A DNA stretch of 64,000 nt, from positions 62,001 to 126,000 of the forward strand of contig NZ_RBAK01000016.1 in NCBI RefSeq assembly GCF_003626595.1, given 5' to 3'. A program made the position numbers and the translations under genes. This stretch comes from Micromonospora endolithica. Lineage in GTDB: Bacteria; Actinomycetota; Actinomycetes; Mycobacteriales; Micromonosporaceae. Each line of letters starts with the position of its first letter. The first letter of the stretch is position 1. Positions 23,159-32,625 of this stretch are shown in pieces. Below the pieces are notes generated by a model, which worked only from the letters and a program-made list of their open reading frames with translations, was not told the origin of the DNA and did not search any database.

Positions 23159-24132
23159 GCACGCCGGTGTACACCGACCTGCCCGAGGAGCAGTTGCGGG
23201 CGTACCGCGGCGCGGTGCGGGAGCCGGTGGACTTCGACCGGTTCTGGGCCGACACCCTCGCCGAGTCCCGGGCCGCCGGCTCGCCGCCACGGGTCGAGCC
23301 GGTGGCGGTCGGCCTGACCGCCGTGGACGTGCACGACGTGATCTTTTCCGGCTTCGCCGGCCAGCCGGTCCGGGCCTGGCTGCGCCTGCCCCGGGCGGCG
23401 GACGGGCCGCTGCCCACCGTGGTGCAGTACGCCGGCTACGGCGGCGGGCGCGGACATCCGCTGGAGAACCTGCTCTGGGCCGCCGCCGGGTTCGCGCACC
23501 TGGCGATGGACACCCGGGGCCAGGGTTCGGGGTGGTGCCGGGGTGACACCCCGGATCCGGCCGCCGCCGGGCCGGAGGTTCCCGGGGTGGCCACCCGGGG
23601 CATCGGCGACCCGCGCACCTACTACTACCGCCGGCTGATCACCGACGCGGTCCGGGCGGTCGACGCGGCCCGGTCCCTGCCGGCGGTCGACCCGGCCCGG
23701 GTCGCGGTGCTCGGGCACAGCCAGGGCGGGGCGATGGCGCTGGCGACCGGTGCGCTGGTGCCGGACCTGCGGGCGGTGGTCGCCGCGGTGCCGTTCCTCT
23801 GCGACGTCCCGCGGGCGATCACGGTCACGGCGACCCACCCGTACCGGGAGATCCGCGACTACCTGGCGGTGCACCGGGACGCCGAGGACCGGGTGCTCGC
23901 CACGCTGTCGTACGTGGACGGGGTCAACTTCGCCCGGCGCTGCCTGCTGCCGGCGCGGTACTCGGTGGCGCTGATGGACGAGATCGTGCCGCCGTCGACC
24001 GTGTTCGCCGCGGTCAACGCGCACGCCGGGCCGACCGAGCTGTCGGTGTGGCGTTACAACGGCCACGAGGCGGGCGGCATCGACGACGACGCCGCGGCGC
24101 TGCGGTTCCTCGGCGCGCATCTGCGCGGGTGA
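23155..24132 (+). CDS. Acetylxylan esterase / cephalosporin-C deacetylase family esterase
   Basis: A 325-aa alpha/beta hydrolase of the AXE1/Cah family (CE7-like), which removes acetyl groups from short acylated oligosaccharides in the cytoplasm. It begins VYTDLPEEQLRAYRG and VDFDRFWADTLAES, both typical, and has MDTRGQGSGW, the nucleophile in GHSQGGAM (Ser about 189), the acid in LMDEIVPPSTVFAA (Asp about 275) and the His in YNGHEAGG (about 304). No signal peptide. The TTG at 23155 is taken because it fits the family's N terminus; GTG at 23167 is an alternative. Its place next to LacI and two pectate lyases suggests deacetylation of pectin or hemicellulose fragments. Confidence 0.85.
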   Translation: MSTPVYTDLPEEQLRAYRGAVREPVDFDRFWADTLAESRAAGSPPRVEPVAVGLTAVDVHDVIFSGFAGQPVRAWLRLPRAADGPLPTVVQYAGYGGGRGHPLENLLWAAAGFAHLAMDTRGQGSGWCRGDTPDPAAAGPEVPGVATRGIGDPRTYYYRRLITDAVRAVDAARSLPAVDPARVAVLGHSQGGAMALATGALVPDLRAVVAAVPFLCDVPRAITVTATHPYREIRDYLAVHRDAEDRVLATLSYVDGVNFARRCLLPARYSVALMDEIVPPSTVFAAVNAHAGPTELSVWRYNGHEAGGIDDDAAALRFLGAHLRG

Positions 24133-24165
24133 GCGCCCCGCGGCCGGGTCGGCCGCGGGGCGCTC
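24131..24165. terminator. Bidirectional terminator hairpin
   Basis: A perfect 15-bp stem (GAGCGCCCCGCGGCC with GGCCGCGGGGCGCTC) and a 5-nt loop start inside the stop codon of the esterase gene and lie between it and the convergent PL3 gene. Confidence 0.8.
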
Positions 24166-24175
24166 GGGCGTCGGC

Positions 24176-25555
24176 TCAGCGGTACGTGATGTCGGACGAG
24201 GAGTAGAGGCAGTTGACGCCGTCGGCGCCCTCGCCGATCTCGGTCGGCTCGCTGCCCTTGGCGACGCCCCGGTACTTCACGCAGATCCGGGTGTCCCGGC
24301 CCGGGTCGTCGAGGATGGTGATCCGGGTGAACCGGGCGGTGTCGCCCCAGTTGGTGTTGATGCCGGCCAGGGCGTCGGTGTCCCGGGCGGTGATGTTGTC
24401 CAGCACCACGTGGCGCTGGTACGAGGTGGAGCAGTTGCCGCAGGCCCGGTAGAGCTTGCCGGCGTTCTCCACCCGGAAGTTGCGGATGGTGACGGTGCCC
24501 GAGCCGTTGTGCTGGAACACCTTGTCGCTGGCGGAGCGGGCGCCGCCGCCGTCGACGGTGTACGCGGAGCCGCCCCGGAAGGTGGCGGCGTCCTCGCCGA
24601 CGTCCTCCCACCACACGTTGACCAGCGTGCAGTTGCCCTCGCAGTGCACGCCGTCGCCGGCCGGTGCGCCGATCACGACGTTGCGCAGCGTGGCACCGGC
24701 GGCGAGCACGAACATCGGGTCCTGGCTCTCGCTCTGTCCACCGTCGCCGATGCCGTAGTACCGCTTGAGCCCGCCGTCGAAGGTGCCGGACACCTGGACG
24801 GTCGCGTCCACCTTCTGGCTGCCGGTCGGCGTCGGCCAGTTCGCCGGCGGGTTGGTGGGCGGAGCGGTGGTCGGCGGCGGGTTGGTCGGCGGTGCCGTGG
24901 TCGACGGCGGCGTGCTGGGTGTGCCGGCACCGCCGGAGTCCACCGCGACGTCGTCGAAGCTGCCGCTGGCGTACGCGGTGACCAGGCCGATCCGGCCGGC
25001 GCCGACCAGGCTGTCGCTGCCCGAGCCGACCTGGGTGCCGTTGACGAAGCCGCGGATGGTGCTGCCGCTGGTCTCGATCCGCAGCGTGTACCAGGTGCCG
25101 GTGGCGGCGCCGGTCGACGCCGAACCGATCACGGTGATCTGGCTGCCGTTGACCGCCTGCAACTCGGCCCGACCGGAGCCGAGCAGGGCCAGCCGGTACA
25201 TCCTGGTGCTGCTGCTGGACCGGGCGGCGAGCCCGACCAGGCTGCTGGACGAGGTGAAGGACTGCGGCTTGACCCGCGCCTGCACCTGGTAGTCGGTCCA
25301 ACTGGTCTGCCCGGCGAACTGGCGGGCCAGTTCGCTGTCCCGGTTGGTCTGCTGAAGGACCCCGGAGCCGTCGGTGACGACCGACCAGGTGCCGCCGGAC
25401 TTGGACCAGCCGGAGGAGTTGCCGTCGTCGAAGTTGTCGGAGAAGACGGTGGCGGCGAAGGCCGAGGAGCCGAGGCCCGCGGCCAGGACGGTCGCGGTGG
25501 CGCCGGCGGTGAACGCCGCCGCCAGCGCCCGTCGGTGGGTACGTCTGACGTGCAC
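24176..25555 (-). CDS. Secreted pectate lyase, PL3 family, with N-terminal LamG-like domain
   Basis: A 459-aa secreted enzyme that would cleave polygalacturonate by beta-elimination. Residues 1-35 are a signal peptide (RRALAAAFTAGATATVLAAGLGSSAFA). Residues about 36-205 form a jelly-roll LamG-like domain (FSDNFDDGNSSGWSKSGGTW, SFDDVAVDSGG). A Pro/Thr linker with repeated PPTNPP follows at about 206-240. The C-terminal 220 residues are a PL3 domain: VSGTFDGGLKRYYGIGD, VHCEGNCTLVNVWWEDVGEDAATF, VFQHNGSGTVTI, and CVKYRG with a likely catalytic Lys. GTG at 25555 has AAGGAGG 6 nt upstream. It is codirectional with the PL1 gene but 79 nt downstream of it, and forms part of the pectin region. Confidence 0.92.
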   Translation of the reverse strand: MHVRRTHRRALAAAFTAGATATVLAAGLGSSAFAATVFSDNFDDGNSSGWSKSGGTWSVVTDGSGVLQQTNRDSELARQFAGQTSWTDYQVQARVKPQSFTSSSSLVGLAARSSSSTRMYRLALLGSGRAELQAVNGSQITVIGSASTGAATGTWYTLRIETSGSTIRGFVNGTQVGSGSDSLVGAGRIGLVTAYASGSFDDVAVDSGGAGTPSTPPSTTAPPTNPPPTTAPPTNPPANWPTPTGSQKVDATVQVSGTFDGGLKRYYGIGDGGQSESQDPMFVLAAGATLRNVVIGAPAGDGVHCEGNCTLVNVWWEDVGEDAATFRGGSAYTVDGGGARSASDKVFQHNGSGTVTIRNFRVENAGKLYRACGNCSTSYQRHVVLDNITARDTDALAGINTNWGDTARFTRITILDDPGRDTRICVKYRGVAKGSEPTEIGEGADGVNCLYSSSDITYR

Positions 25556-25634
25556 GTCATTCCTCCTTGCGAGGGGTGGTGGTGTGGTGCTCGGGTGCGC
25601 GTGGGTGGGGCGGGTGCTGCGGCTGACGGGACGG

Positions 25635-27023
25635 TCAGCGCAGCAGGCGGTCGGCTCCGGCGAGGGTGTCGACGGCGAGGGGGACCAGCGGCGCCGGCAG
25701 CACCGGTCCGCGGCGCAGCGTGGGCGTCCAGCCGGCATCGGGGCTCAGGTCCACCTCGTGGGTGGCGTTGTACGCGGCCACCAGGTCGACCGGTCGGGCC
25801 CGGTCGCCGGCGGTACGGACCCAGGTGCCCCGGGCGGTGACGGCGGTGCCGCCCCAGTCGTAGAGCAGGTCCTCGGCCGCGACACCCGCGCCGAGGCTGA
25901 AGAAGTTGTTCTCCGCGTACACGGCGGACCGCACGCCGACGCCGATGGCGTACTCGAACCCGTCGCCGGCCAGCCGGTAGTGGTTGTTCCACAGGTCGAC
26001 CTGGCCGAAGCGCACCCGGGGCAGCCGTTGCAGGGTGCCGTCGAACAGGTTGTGGTGCAGGGTGACGTTCAGCCGCCCGACGTCCGGGCCGACGGTGTTG
26101 GACGAGCCGATCAGCATCACCTTGTCCCGCCCGACGAACCGGTTCCACGAGGCGGTGACCAGGCTGGCGGTGTGCGTGATGTCCAGCGAACCGTCGTGCA
26201 CCTGGTACGGCCGGCCGAAGTGCACCGGCTGGGCGCTGTCCGGGTTGTCGCCGTCGGTGAAGGTGTTGTGGTCGATCCACACGTGCTCGCTTCGGCGCAC
26301 CGAGATCTGGTCGTACTGGGAGTTCCAGTTGCCGGCGTCGCCGTCGGTGGGCGACCAGGCCGGGAAGCAGTCCCGGGCGTCGTCCAGGGTCAGGTTGCGG
26401 ACGATCACGTTCGCCACGCTGTCGATCATCAGGGTCAGGCCGGTGAGCCGGGCGCCGCCCAGGCCGACGATCGTGGTGTTCGCGCCGACGTTGATCTGGG
26501 TCTGCCGGGTCTGGTTGGCCACCGAGCGCACCCGGGCCGCCTCCACCGGCCCGCTCGGCGCCACCCGCCCCCACACCGCCGGCTCGTACGCGGCCAGGTA
26601 GGCGTCGAGCGTGTACTCCGGGTCGGCCAGGTCGGCGCAGTCCAGCAGGGTGCCGTCGGGCCGCTCGAAGCCGTCCACGGTCCCGTCCACATAGATGATC
26701 TTCGGGATGGCGTTGGTCCGGTTGGTGGCGTTGTCACCGCCCAGCGCGTCGACCAGCTCGGCGCGGGTGGTGACCACGTGCACCTGGTCGGTCGTGGCGG
26801 CCGAGCCGCCCGTGGTGCCGGTGCCGTCGGCGGCCCAGCCGTCCCCGGCCGGCAACGCCTGCCGGCCGAGCAGCCGGGCCAGGGTCGGGATCCGGCTGCT
26901 CTCCCGTGCCGCCGGGTCGCCGGTCGGCGCGGCGGTCGCCGTCGCCGGGACGAACACCCCGGTCAGCGTGAGCGCCGCGACGACCAGCGCCGCGCCCGTT
27001 CCAGGTCTGCGCATGATGGTCAC
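25635..27023 (-). CDS. Secreted pectate lyase, PL1 family
   Basis: A 462-aa secreted PL1 polysaccharide lyase. A signal peptide covers residues 1-32 (GAALVVAALTLTGVFVPATATAAP). The right-handed beta-helix shows the calcium-site motif DQISVRRSEHVWIDHNTFTDG and the catalytic Arg region LQRLPRVRFGQVDLWNNHY, both classical. The insert between about 100 and 180 is longer than in minimal PL1 enzymes. GTG 27023 is chosen since AGGAA lies 6 nt upstream; ATG 27014 is an alternative that would still keep the signal. It provides endo-acting depolymerisation of pectate together with the neighbouring PL3 lyase, which uses a different fold for the same bond. Confidence 0.93.
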   Translation of the reverse strand: MTIMRRPGTGAALVVAALTLTGVFVPATATAAPTGDPAARESSRIPTLARLLGRQALPAGDGWAADGTGTTGGSAATTDQVHVVTTRAELVDALGGDNATNRTNAIPKIIYVDGTVDGFERPDGTLLDCADLADPEYTLDAYLAAYEPAVWGRVAPSGPVEAARVRSVANQTRQTQINVGANTTIVGLGGARLTGLTLMIDSVANVIVRNLTLDDARDCFPAWSPTDGDAGNWNSQYDQISVRRSEHVWIDHNTFTDGDNPDSAQPVHFGRPYQVHDGSLDITHTASLVTASWNRFVGRDKVMLIGSSNTVGPDVGRLNVTLHHNLFDGTLQRLPRVRFGQVDLWNNHYRLAGDGFEYAIGVGVRSAVYAENNFFSLGAGVAAEDLLYDWGGTAVTARGTWVRTAGDRARPVDLVAAYNATHEVDLSPDAGWTPTLRRGPVLPAPLVPLAVDTLAGADRLLR

Positions 27024-27056
27024 CGTCTGTTCCTGTCGTCTTATCCACACAGGACA

Positions 27057-27086
27057 ACGGTAGGGTTCGTACCGGAAGGTAATCAA
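27057..27086 (-). promoter_or_regulatory. Candidate promoter of the PL1 lyase
   Basis: On the minus strand a -35 box TTGATT (27081-27086) and a -10 box TACCGT (27057-27062) with an 18-nt spacer precede the lyase start. Just upstream, at 27087-27120, TGCA-containing half-sites (TGCAACG, TGCATATCG) could bind a LacI protein; no clean palindrome is seen. Confidence 0.4.
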
Positions 27087-27189
27087 TGCGTTCGATATGC
27101 AGGTTCGTTGCATTCGTCCGGGCGCAGCGACCGCCGCCCCGGGCATTCGCTGCCGGGGTACGCCCCGCTATATCCGATTCGTCAGGCGG

Positions 27190-28395
27190 TCACCCGCCGA
27201 GATCGTTTGCATCGTGTTGCGGTTCCGGGCCGGCCAGGTCGACCCGGTGCGGCGCGGCCGCCCACGGCACCCCGAACTCCGACGGCAGCGCCCCGGTGTC
27301 GGCGGCCTCGCGCAGCACCGCGTTCACCCCGCGCACGGTCAGCACCCGGTCCGCGCCCGTACCGCCGGCGTGCACCCGGTCCCCGTCCAGCAGGACCGGC
27401 TCGGGCGCGGTCCGGATCACCTCCATGACGGTGGTGAACGGCGCGGTCCGCGCCAGCGGCGCGATCAGCGCCACACCCGCCGGGTCGGCCCGGTGGTCGA
27501 GCAGGTTCTCCAGCAGCCCGCGCCGGCCGGGCACCACCCGGGGTGCCGGGTCGCCGGGCAGCGCCAGGCGGTCCGTCGGGTACTCCAGCACCGCCCGGCC
27601 CCGGGTACCGGTCACCACCACCTCACCGGGGACGAACTCCTCGGCGGCGAGGGTCACCGCCGCCACCACCGGCGGTCCCACCCGGGGCGTCACCCGCAGC
27701 ACGGCGGTGTCGTCCACCTCGATCGGTCGGACCCGGTAGCGCTCCAGCTCCACCCGGCGCGGCAGCACCGGGCCACCGGCCGCGGTGGCGGCGATCGCCA
27801 GGCTCTGCATCACCGCGTGCGCGAGTGGGTTCGCCAGCGCGCCGTCGAGCACCGGACGGCCGTGCAGGGTGCGCCGCCCGGCCCAGGGCGCCCGCGCGTA
27901 GTAGCCGTCGGTGCGCTGCCACGCGGCCACCGTGGACACCCGGGTCACCTCACCCAGCTCGCCGGCGGCCACCGCGGCGGTCAGCTCGGCCAGCGCCGCC
28001 GACCCGAGTGCCTGGAAGCCCACCTGACACACCCGGTCGGTGCCGGCCAGCGCGTCGGCGAGGTCCCGGTGCTCGGCCGCCGACAGCACCGGCGGCTTCT
28101 CCAGCAGCAGGTCCGCGCCGGCGGCCAGGACGTCCAACGCGATCGGCAGGTGGGTGTGCGGCGGTGTGCACACCACCACCACGTCCGGGCGTACCGTGCG
28201 CAGCATCGCCCGGTGGTCGGTGAGCACGGCGGTGCCGCGCGGCACCGGCGCCGCCGGGTCGGCGTCGACCGGGCGTACGTCCACCAGGGCGACCAACTCC
28301 ACCCGGCCGGTGTCGTGCAGTCCGGCGATGACCCGTCGGTGCCAGCGCCCGTGCCCGTTGGCGCCGACCACCGCGACCCGGGGAACCCCGGTCAC
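27190..28395 (-). CDS. Gfo/Idh/MocA-family oxidoreductase (distal gene of uronate operon)
   Basis: A 401-aa NAD(P)-dependent sugar oxidoreductase. The N-terminal Rossmann fold starts VPRVAVVGANGHGRWHRRVI, the family's EKP motif appears as LLLEKPPVLSAAEH at about residue 100, and the C-terminal alpha/beta domain follows. It would oxidise or reduce a sugar or sugar acid, possibly with an aldose or lactone intermediate. GTG at 28395 overlaps the stop of the mannitol dehydrogenase-family gene by 4 nt (GTGA), so it is the last gene of the operon that starts at 33954. The ending DANDLGG is next to the pectate lyase promoter region. Substrate unknown. Confidence 0.87.
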   Translation of the reverse strand: MTGVPRVAVVGANGHGRWHRRVIAGLHDTGRVELVALVDVRPVDADPAAPVPRGTAVLTDHRAMLRTVRPDVVVVCTPPHTHLPIALDVLAAGADLLLEKPPVLSAAEHRDLADALAGTDRVCQVGFQALGSAALAELTAAVAAGELGEVTRVSTVAAWQRTDGYYARAPWAGRRTLHGRPVLDGALANPLAHAVMQSLAIAATAAGGPVLPRRVELERYRVRPIEVDDTAVLRVTPRVGPPVVAAVTLAAEEFVPGEVVVTGTRGRAVLEYPTDRLALPGDPAPRVVPGRRGLLENLLDHRADPAGVALIAPLARTAPFTTVMEVIRTAPEPVLLDGDRVHAGGTGADRVLTVRGVNAVLREAADTGALPSEFGVPWAAAPHRVDLAGPEPQHDANDLGG

Positions 28396-29876
28396 CGGAC
28401 GCCGGTCAGGGTGCCGGCGACCCCGTGCCGCTCCAGGTCGGTGAGCCACGCGATCACGTCGGCGCGGACCTCCGCGTCCCCGGCCACCTCGGCGGGGAAG
28501 ACCTCGCGCAGCGCGAACAGCGCGTCGGCCACCCCGGTCGGGGTGCGCGGGGCCGCGTCCAGGGCCGCCCGGATCCGCCCGGCGAGCGGGTCGGCCAGCG
28601 GCAGCGCCGCGCCGTCGTCGGCGTACCCGAGGGTGAAGCGCATCCAGGCCGCCACCACCAGCGCCGCCCACCGCGCCGACCGACCCCGGGCCCGCAGGTC
28701 GGCGATCGTGTGCAGGACCCGCTGCGGCAGCTTCTGCGAGCCGTCCAGGGCGACCTGGAGCGTGCGGTGGTGGATCGCCGGGTTGGCGAAGCGGGCCAGG
28801 GCCTCCTCGCCGTACTCGACCACCGAGACCCCGTCGGGCGGGTCGAAGCTCGCCGCCACGTCCTCGGCGACCAGCCGGCGCAGCACCGTGGTCAGGTGCG
28901 GCAGCTCCAGCGCGTCGGCGATCGTCTCCCGGCCGGCCAGCGCACCCAGGTAGGCCGCCGCGGAGTGCACCCCGTTGAGGGCGCGCAGCTTCAGGCTTTC
29001 CCAGGGGCCGGCGTCGTCGGTGAGCACCGCGCCGGCCTTCTCCCAGGCCGGTCGTCCGCCGGGGAAGACATCCTCGATGACCCACTGCCGGTACGGTTCG
29101 GCGGCCACCGCCGCCCGGTCCTCCACCCCGAGGGCGTCGCGCGCGGCGGCGATAGTCTGGTCGGTGCTGGCCGGGACGATCCGGTCCACCATGGTCCCCG
29201 GAAAGGTCACGCAGTCGGCGATCCAGCCGGCCAACCGTTCGGGCGTGTCCGCGTACGCCATGGCCTGCTCGACCATGCCGCGCAGCCGGCGGCCGTTCGC
29301 GGGCAGGTTGTCGCAACTCACCAGGGCCAGCGGCGGACCCTGCGCGGTGGCGCGGGCGACCAGCCCGCGCAGCAGCAGGCCCGGCACCGTGCGCGGCGGC
29401 CGGTCGGTGCGCAGGTCGGCGGCGACCTCGTCGTCAGGGCGCAGCCGCCCGGTGACCGGGTCCAGGGCGTACGCCTTCTCGGTGACGGTGAGGGTGACCA
29501 CCCGGATCGCCGGGTCGGCCAGCAGCGCCACCACGGCGTCCGGGTCGGCGGCGGCCCGCCGCACCCCGGTCAGCGCCCCCACCACCCGGGTCGCGCACCC
29601 CTGCGCGCTGGTGCTGGTGACGCTGAACAGGTGGTCCTGCGCGGCGAGCACCTCGACCAGGTCCCGGCTGCGCGGGGCGACCCCGACGATGCCCCAGTCC
29701 CCGCCGGCCGCCGCCATCGCCTGCTCGGTGTAGACGGCCTGGTGGGCGCGGTGGAACGCGCCGAGGCCCAGGTGCACGATCCCGGTGTCGGCGGTGCCGG
29801 GGCGGACCAGCGGGCGGGCGTCCACCGGCAGCCGGCGCAGGCTGGCCAGGCCGAGCCGGGCCACGGCGGCGCTCAC
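28392..29876 (-). CDS. Mannitol dehydrogenase-family reductase (fructuronate/tagaturonate reductase-like)
   Basis: A 494-aa long-chain mannitol dehydrogenase-family enzyme. The N terminus carries the NAD-binding GIVHLGLGAFHRAHQAVY, the middle TVTEKAYALDPVTGRL and SCDNLPANG, and the catalytic Lys-Asn-His pattern is seen in SLKLRALNGVHSA. UxuB/UxaB proteins of this family reduce fructuronate to mannonate or tagaturonate to altronate; location beside a UxaC gene supports that role, and mannitol oxidation is the alternative. GTG 29876 overlaps the dehydratase stop by 4 nt (GTGA) and lacks a good ribosome site, so translation is probably coupled; GTG 29882 is possible. Confidence 0.87.
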   Translation of the reverse strand: MSAAVARLGLASLRRLPVDARPLVRPGTADTGIVHLGLGAFHRAHQAVYTEQAMAAAGGDWGIVGVAPRSRDLVEVLAAQDHLFSVTSTSAQGCATRVVGALTGVRRAAADPDAVVALLADPAIRVVTLTVTEKAYALDPVTGRLRPDDEVAADLRTDRPPRTVPGLLLRGLVARATAQGPPLALVSCDNLPANGRRLRGMVEQAMAYADTPERLAGWIADCVTFPGTMVDRIVPASTDQTIAAARDALGVEDRAAVAAEPYRQWVIEDVFPGGRPAWEKAGAVLTDDAGPWESLKLRALNGVHSAAAYLGALAGRETIADALELPHLTTVLRRLVAEDVAASFDPPDGVSVVEYGEEALARFANPAIHHRTLQVALDGSQKLPQRVLHTIADLRARGRSARWAALVVAAWMRFTLGYADDGAALPLADPLAGRIRAALDAAPRTPTGVADALFALREVFPAEVAGDAEVRADVIAWLTDLERHGVAGTLTGVR

Positions 29877-31177
29877 CGCCACACCGGCCCGTCCGGGAAG
29901 CGGAACTCCGCGACCGACTCCGGCTTCATCGCGGCGCTGTAGCCGGGCGCGGTGGGCAGCAGGTACCGCCCGCCCCGGGTGCGTACCGGGTCGACGAAGT
30001 GCTCGTGCAGGTGGTCGACGTACTCCACCATCCGGCCCTCCAGGCTGGTGCCGACCCGCAGGTAGTCGAAGATCGCCAGGTGCTGCACGTACTCGCAGAG
30101 ACCCACCCCGCCGGAGTGCGGGCAGATCGGCACCCCGAACTTCGCCGCCATCAGGATCTCGGCGAGCACCTCGTTGACCCCACCGACCCGGCACGAGTCG
30201 ATCTGCATGACGCCGATCGCCTCGGCCTGGAGCAGCTGCTTGAAGATGACCCGGTTGGCGGCGACCTCGCCGGTGGCGACCCGGCACCGGCCGCCGGTCA
30301 GCTCGGTGACCGCGCGGGCGATCCGGGCGTGCCCGAGGATGTCGTCGGCGTGCGTCGGCTCCTCGATCCAGTACGGGTCGACCTCGGCGAGGACCGCCAT
30401 GTGGGAGATCGCCTCGTCGACGTCCCAGACCTGGTTGGCGTCCATCATCAGCAGCGCGTCCGGACCGATCTCCGACCGGATGATCCTCGCCCGCCGCAGG
30501 TCGTCCTCCGGTGGACCGCCGACCTTCATCTTCATCGCCCGCCAGCCCTGCGCGTACGCCTCGCGGGTCAGCGCCCGGACCTTGTCGTCCGGGTAGCCGA
30601 GCCAGCCGACCGAGGTGGTGTAGGACGGGAAGCCGTCCCGGTCCAGCTCGGCGCGGCGCTCGTCCAGGCCCACCAGTCCCTTGTTCAGGATGGCGGCGGC
30701 CTCGTCCGGGGTCAGCGCGTCGGTGATGTGGTGGAAGTCGACGTTGGCCACCAGCTCGTCGGTGGGCAGCTCGGCGAGCAGCCGCCACAGCGGCCTGCCG
30801 GCCAGCCGCGCGCGCAGGTCCCACACCGCGTTGACCAGCGCGCCGGTCGCCATGTGGATGACGCCCTTCTCCGGGCCCAGCCAGCGCAGCTGCACGTCGG
30901 CGGTGAGCGAGCGCCAGAACGTCACCGGGTCGGCGGCGATGTCCTCCATCGTCCGGCCCCGCACGTGGTGCGCCAGCGCCCGCACCGCCGCGCAGGTGAT
31001 CTCGTTGCCGCGACCGTTGGTGAAGGTGAACCCGGCGCCGGTGACACCGGCGTCGGTGCGTAGCTCCACGTAGGTCGCCGAGTAGTCGCCCCGGTTGATC
31101 GCGTCCGATCCGTCGCCGCTGGCGGCGGTCGGGAAGCGGACGTCGTGCGCGTCGACGTCGGTGATGGTGACCGTCAT
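29873..31177 (-). CDS. Enolase-superfamily sugar acid dehydratase (L-fuconate dehydratase-like)
   Basis: A 434-aa enolase-superfamily dehydratase, matching the L-fuconate dehydratase pattern along its length. Key residues by the family scheme: Lys216 and Lys218 in AMKMKVGG, metal ligands Asp246 (MMDANQVWDVDEA), Glu272 (WIEEPTHADDILGHA) and Glu304 (VATGEVAANRV), Asp327 (QIDSCRVGGVNE), and His354 in CPHSGGVGLCEYVQH. It would dehydrate a sugar acid to a 2-keto-3-deoxy acid. In this operon the likely substrates are altronate, mannonate or L-fuconate; the sequence favours the fuconate type but does not exclude the others. ATG at 31177 overlaps the UxaC stop (ATGA). Confidence 0.88.
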   Translation of the reverse strand: MTVTITDVDAHDVRFPTAASGDGSDAINRGDYSATYVELRTDAGVTGAGFTFTNGRGNEITCAAVRALAHHVRGRTMEDIAADPVTFWRSLTADVQLRWLGPEKGVIHMATGALVNAVWDLRARLAGRPLWRLLAELPTDELVANVDFHHITDALTPDEAAAILNKGLVGLDERRAELDRDGFPSYTTSVGWLGYPDDKVRALTREAYAQGWRAMKMKVGGPPEDDLRRARIIRSEIGPDALLMMDANQVWDVDEAISHMAVLAEVDPYWIEEPTHADDILGHARIARAVTELTGGRCRVATGEVAANRVIFKQLLQAEAIGVMQIDSCRVGGVNEVLAEILMAAKFGVPICPHSGGVGLCEYVQHLAIFDYLRVGTSLEGRMVEYVDHLHEHFVDPVRTRGGRYLLPTAPGYSAAMKPESVAEFRFPDGPVWR

Positions 31178-32595
31178 GCGGATTCCCCGATCCTGAAGAC
31201 CTTCTTCGGCAGCCGGTACGCGAGGTCGACGATGGTCTCGGCGGCCTCGTCCTCGCCCAGGCGGTGCTCGGTGACCAGGCGGGCGAGGTACCCGGCGTCG
31301 ACCCGGCGGGCCACGTCGTGGCGTACCGGGATGGAGCAGAACGCCCGGGTGTCGTCGACGAACCCGGCGGTGTTGTAAAAGCCCGCCGACTCGGTTACCG
31401 ACTCGCGGAAGCGGCGCAGCACCTCCGGGGAGTCCAGGAACCACCAGGGCGCGCCGAGGTAGAGCGCGGCGTACCCGCCGGCGAGCGGGGCCAGCTCCCG
31501 GGTGAACGTGTACTCGTCGAGGGTGTAGAGCACCACCCGCAGCCGGGGGTCGTTGCCGTGCGCGTCCAGCAGCGGGGTGAGCGCGTGCAGGTACTCGGTG
31601 GCCTGCGGCAGGTCACCGCCGACGTCGCGGCCGTGCCGCGCGTACAGCCAGCGGTTGTGGTTGCGCACCGAACCGGGGTGCAGTTGTATGACCAGGCCGT
31701 CGTCCAGCGACATCCGGGCGAACTCCAGCAGCATGTGGGCCCGGAACGTCTCGGCGTCGGCCGCGTCGGCCTGGCCACGCCGGCCCTTGTCGTAGAGCGC
31801 CGCCGCCTGTGCCGGGCCCAGGTCCAGGGTGCGTGCGGTCGGATGGCCGTGGTCGGAGGAGGTGGCGCCCGCCGCGATGAACGCCGCCCGGCGCTGCCGC
31901 AGCGCGGCCAGGTAGCCGGCGTAGGTGCCGGTGTCCTCGCCGGTGATCTCGCCGAGCCGGGCGACGTTGCCCGCCCAGTCGTCGAACTCCATGTCCACCA
32001 CGTTGTCCGGCCGGAACGTGGTGATCACCCGGCCGCCCGGCCCGCCCCAGCCGTCGGCGGCCAGCTTGGCGTGCTGCCCGAGGTCGTCCAGCGGGGACTC
32101 GGTGGTGGCGAGCACCTCGATGCCGAACCGCTCGAACAGGGCGCGCGGCCGGAACGCCGGCTCGGCCAGCCGGGCGGCCACCTCGTCGTAGACCGCGTCG
32201 GCGGTGGCCGGCGACAGCGGCGTGGTCACCCCGAACACGTCGGTGAAGGTCTGCTCCAGCCACAGCCGTGACGGGGTGCCCCGGAACAGGTGCCAGTGCG
32301 CCGCGAACCGGCGCCAGATGGTCCGGCCGTCGGCCTCCACCGGGCTGCCGTCCCGGCTGGGCACGCCCAGGTCGGCCGGGGGCACACCCTGGCTGAGCAG
32401 CATCCGGGTCAGGTAGTGGTCGGGCACGATCAGCAGCCGCGCCGGGTCGGGAAAGGGGCGGTCCTCGGCCAGGATCGCCGGGTCGACGTGCCCGTGCGGG
32501 GAGATGATCGGCTGCGGCGCGGCCAGCGCGTACAACCGGCGGGCCACCGCCCGCTGGGCGGGGTCGGCGGGGAAGAGCAGGTCGTTCGTCGGCAC
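31174..32595 (-). CDS. uxaC: Glucuronate/galacturonate isomerase (uronate isomerase)
   Basis: A 473-aa uronate isomerase that converts D-galacturonate to D-tagaturonate and D-glucuronate to D-fructuronate, the entry step of intracellular uronate catabolism. The metal-binding start ISPHGHVDP (His34 and His36), FGIEVLATTESPLDDL, ITTFRPDNVVDMEF, LLEFARMSLDDGLVIQLHPGSVRNHN and a late DDTRAFCSIPVRHD region are typical. Length fits the family. GTG at 32595 with GAGGAG about 10 nt upstream. It is second in the operon and 30 nt after the first Gfo/Idh gene, with a 4-nt overlap to the dehydratase. Its presence ties the operon to the pectate lyases next door. Confidence 0.93.
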   Translation of the reverse strand: MPTNDLLFPADPAQRAVARRLYALAAPQPIISPHGHVDPAILAEDRPFPDPARLLIVPDHYLTRMLLSQGVPPADLGVPSRDGSPVEADGRTIWRRFAAHWHLFRGTPSRLWLEQTFTDVFGVTTPLSPATADAVYDEVAARLAEPAFRPRALFERFGIEVLATTESPLDDLGQHAKLAADGWGGPGGRVITTFRPDNVVDMEFDDWAGNVARLGEITGEDTGTYAGYLAALRQRRAAFIAAGATSSDHGHPTARTLDLGPAQAAALYDKGRRGQADAADAETFRAHMLLEFARMSLDDGLVIQLHPGSVRNHNRWLYARHGRDVGGDLPQATEYLHALTPLLDAHGNDPRLRVVLYTLDEYTFTRELAPLAGGYAALYLGAPWWFLDSPEVLRRFRESVTESAGFYNTAGFVDDTRAFCSIPVRHDVARRVDAGYLARLVTEHRLGEDEAAETIVDLAYRLPKKVFRIGESA

Positions 32596-32625
32596 GGATG
32601 GGGCTCCTCGGGAGGGGTTCTCGGC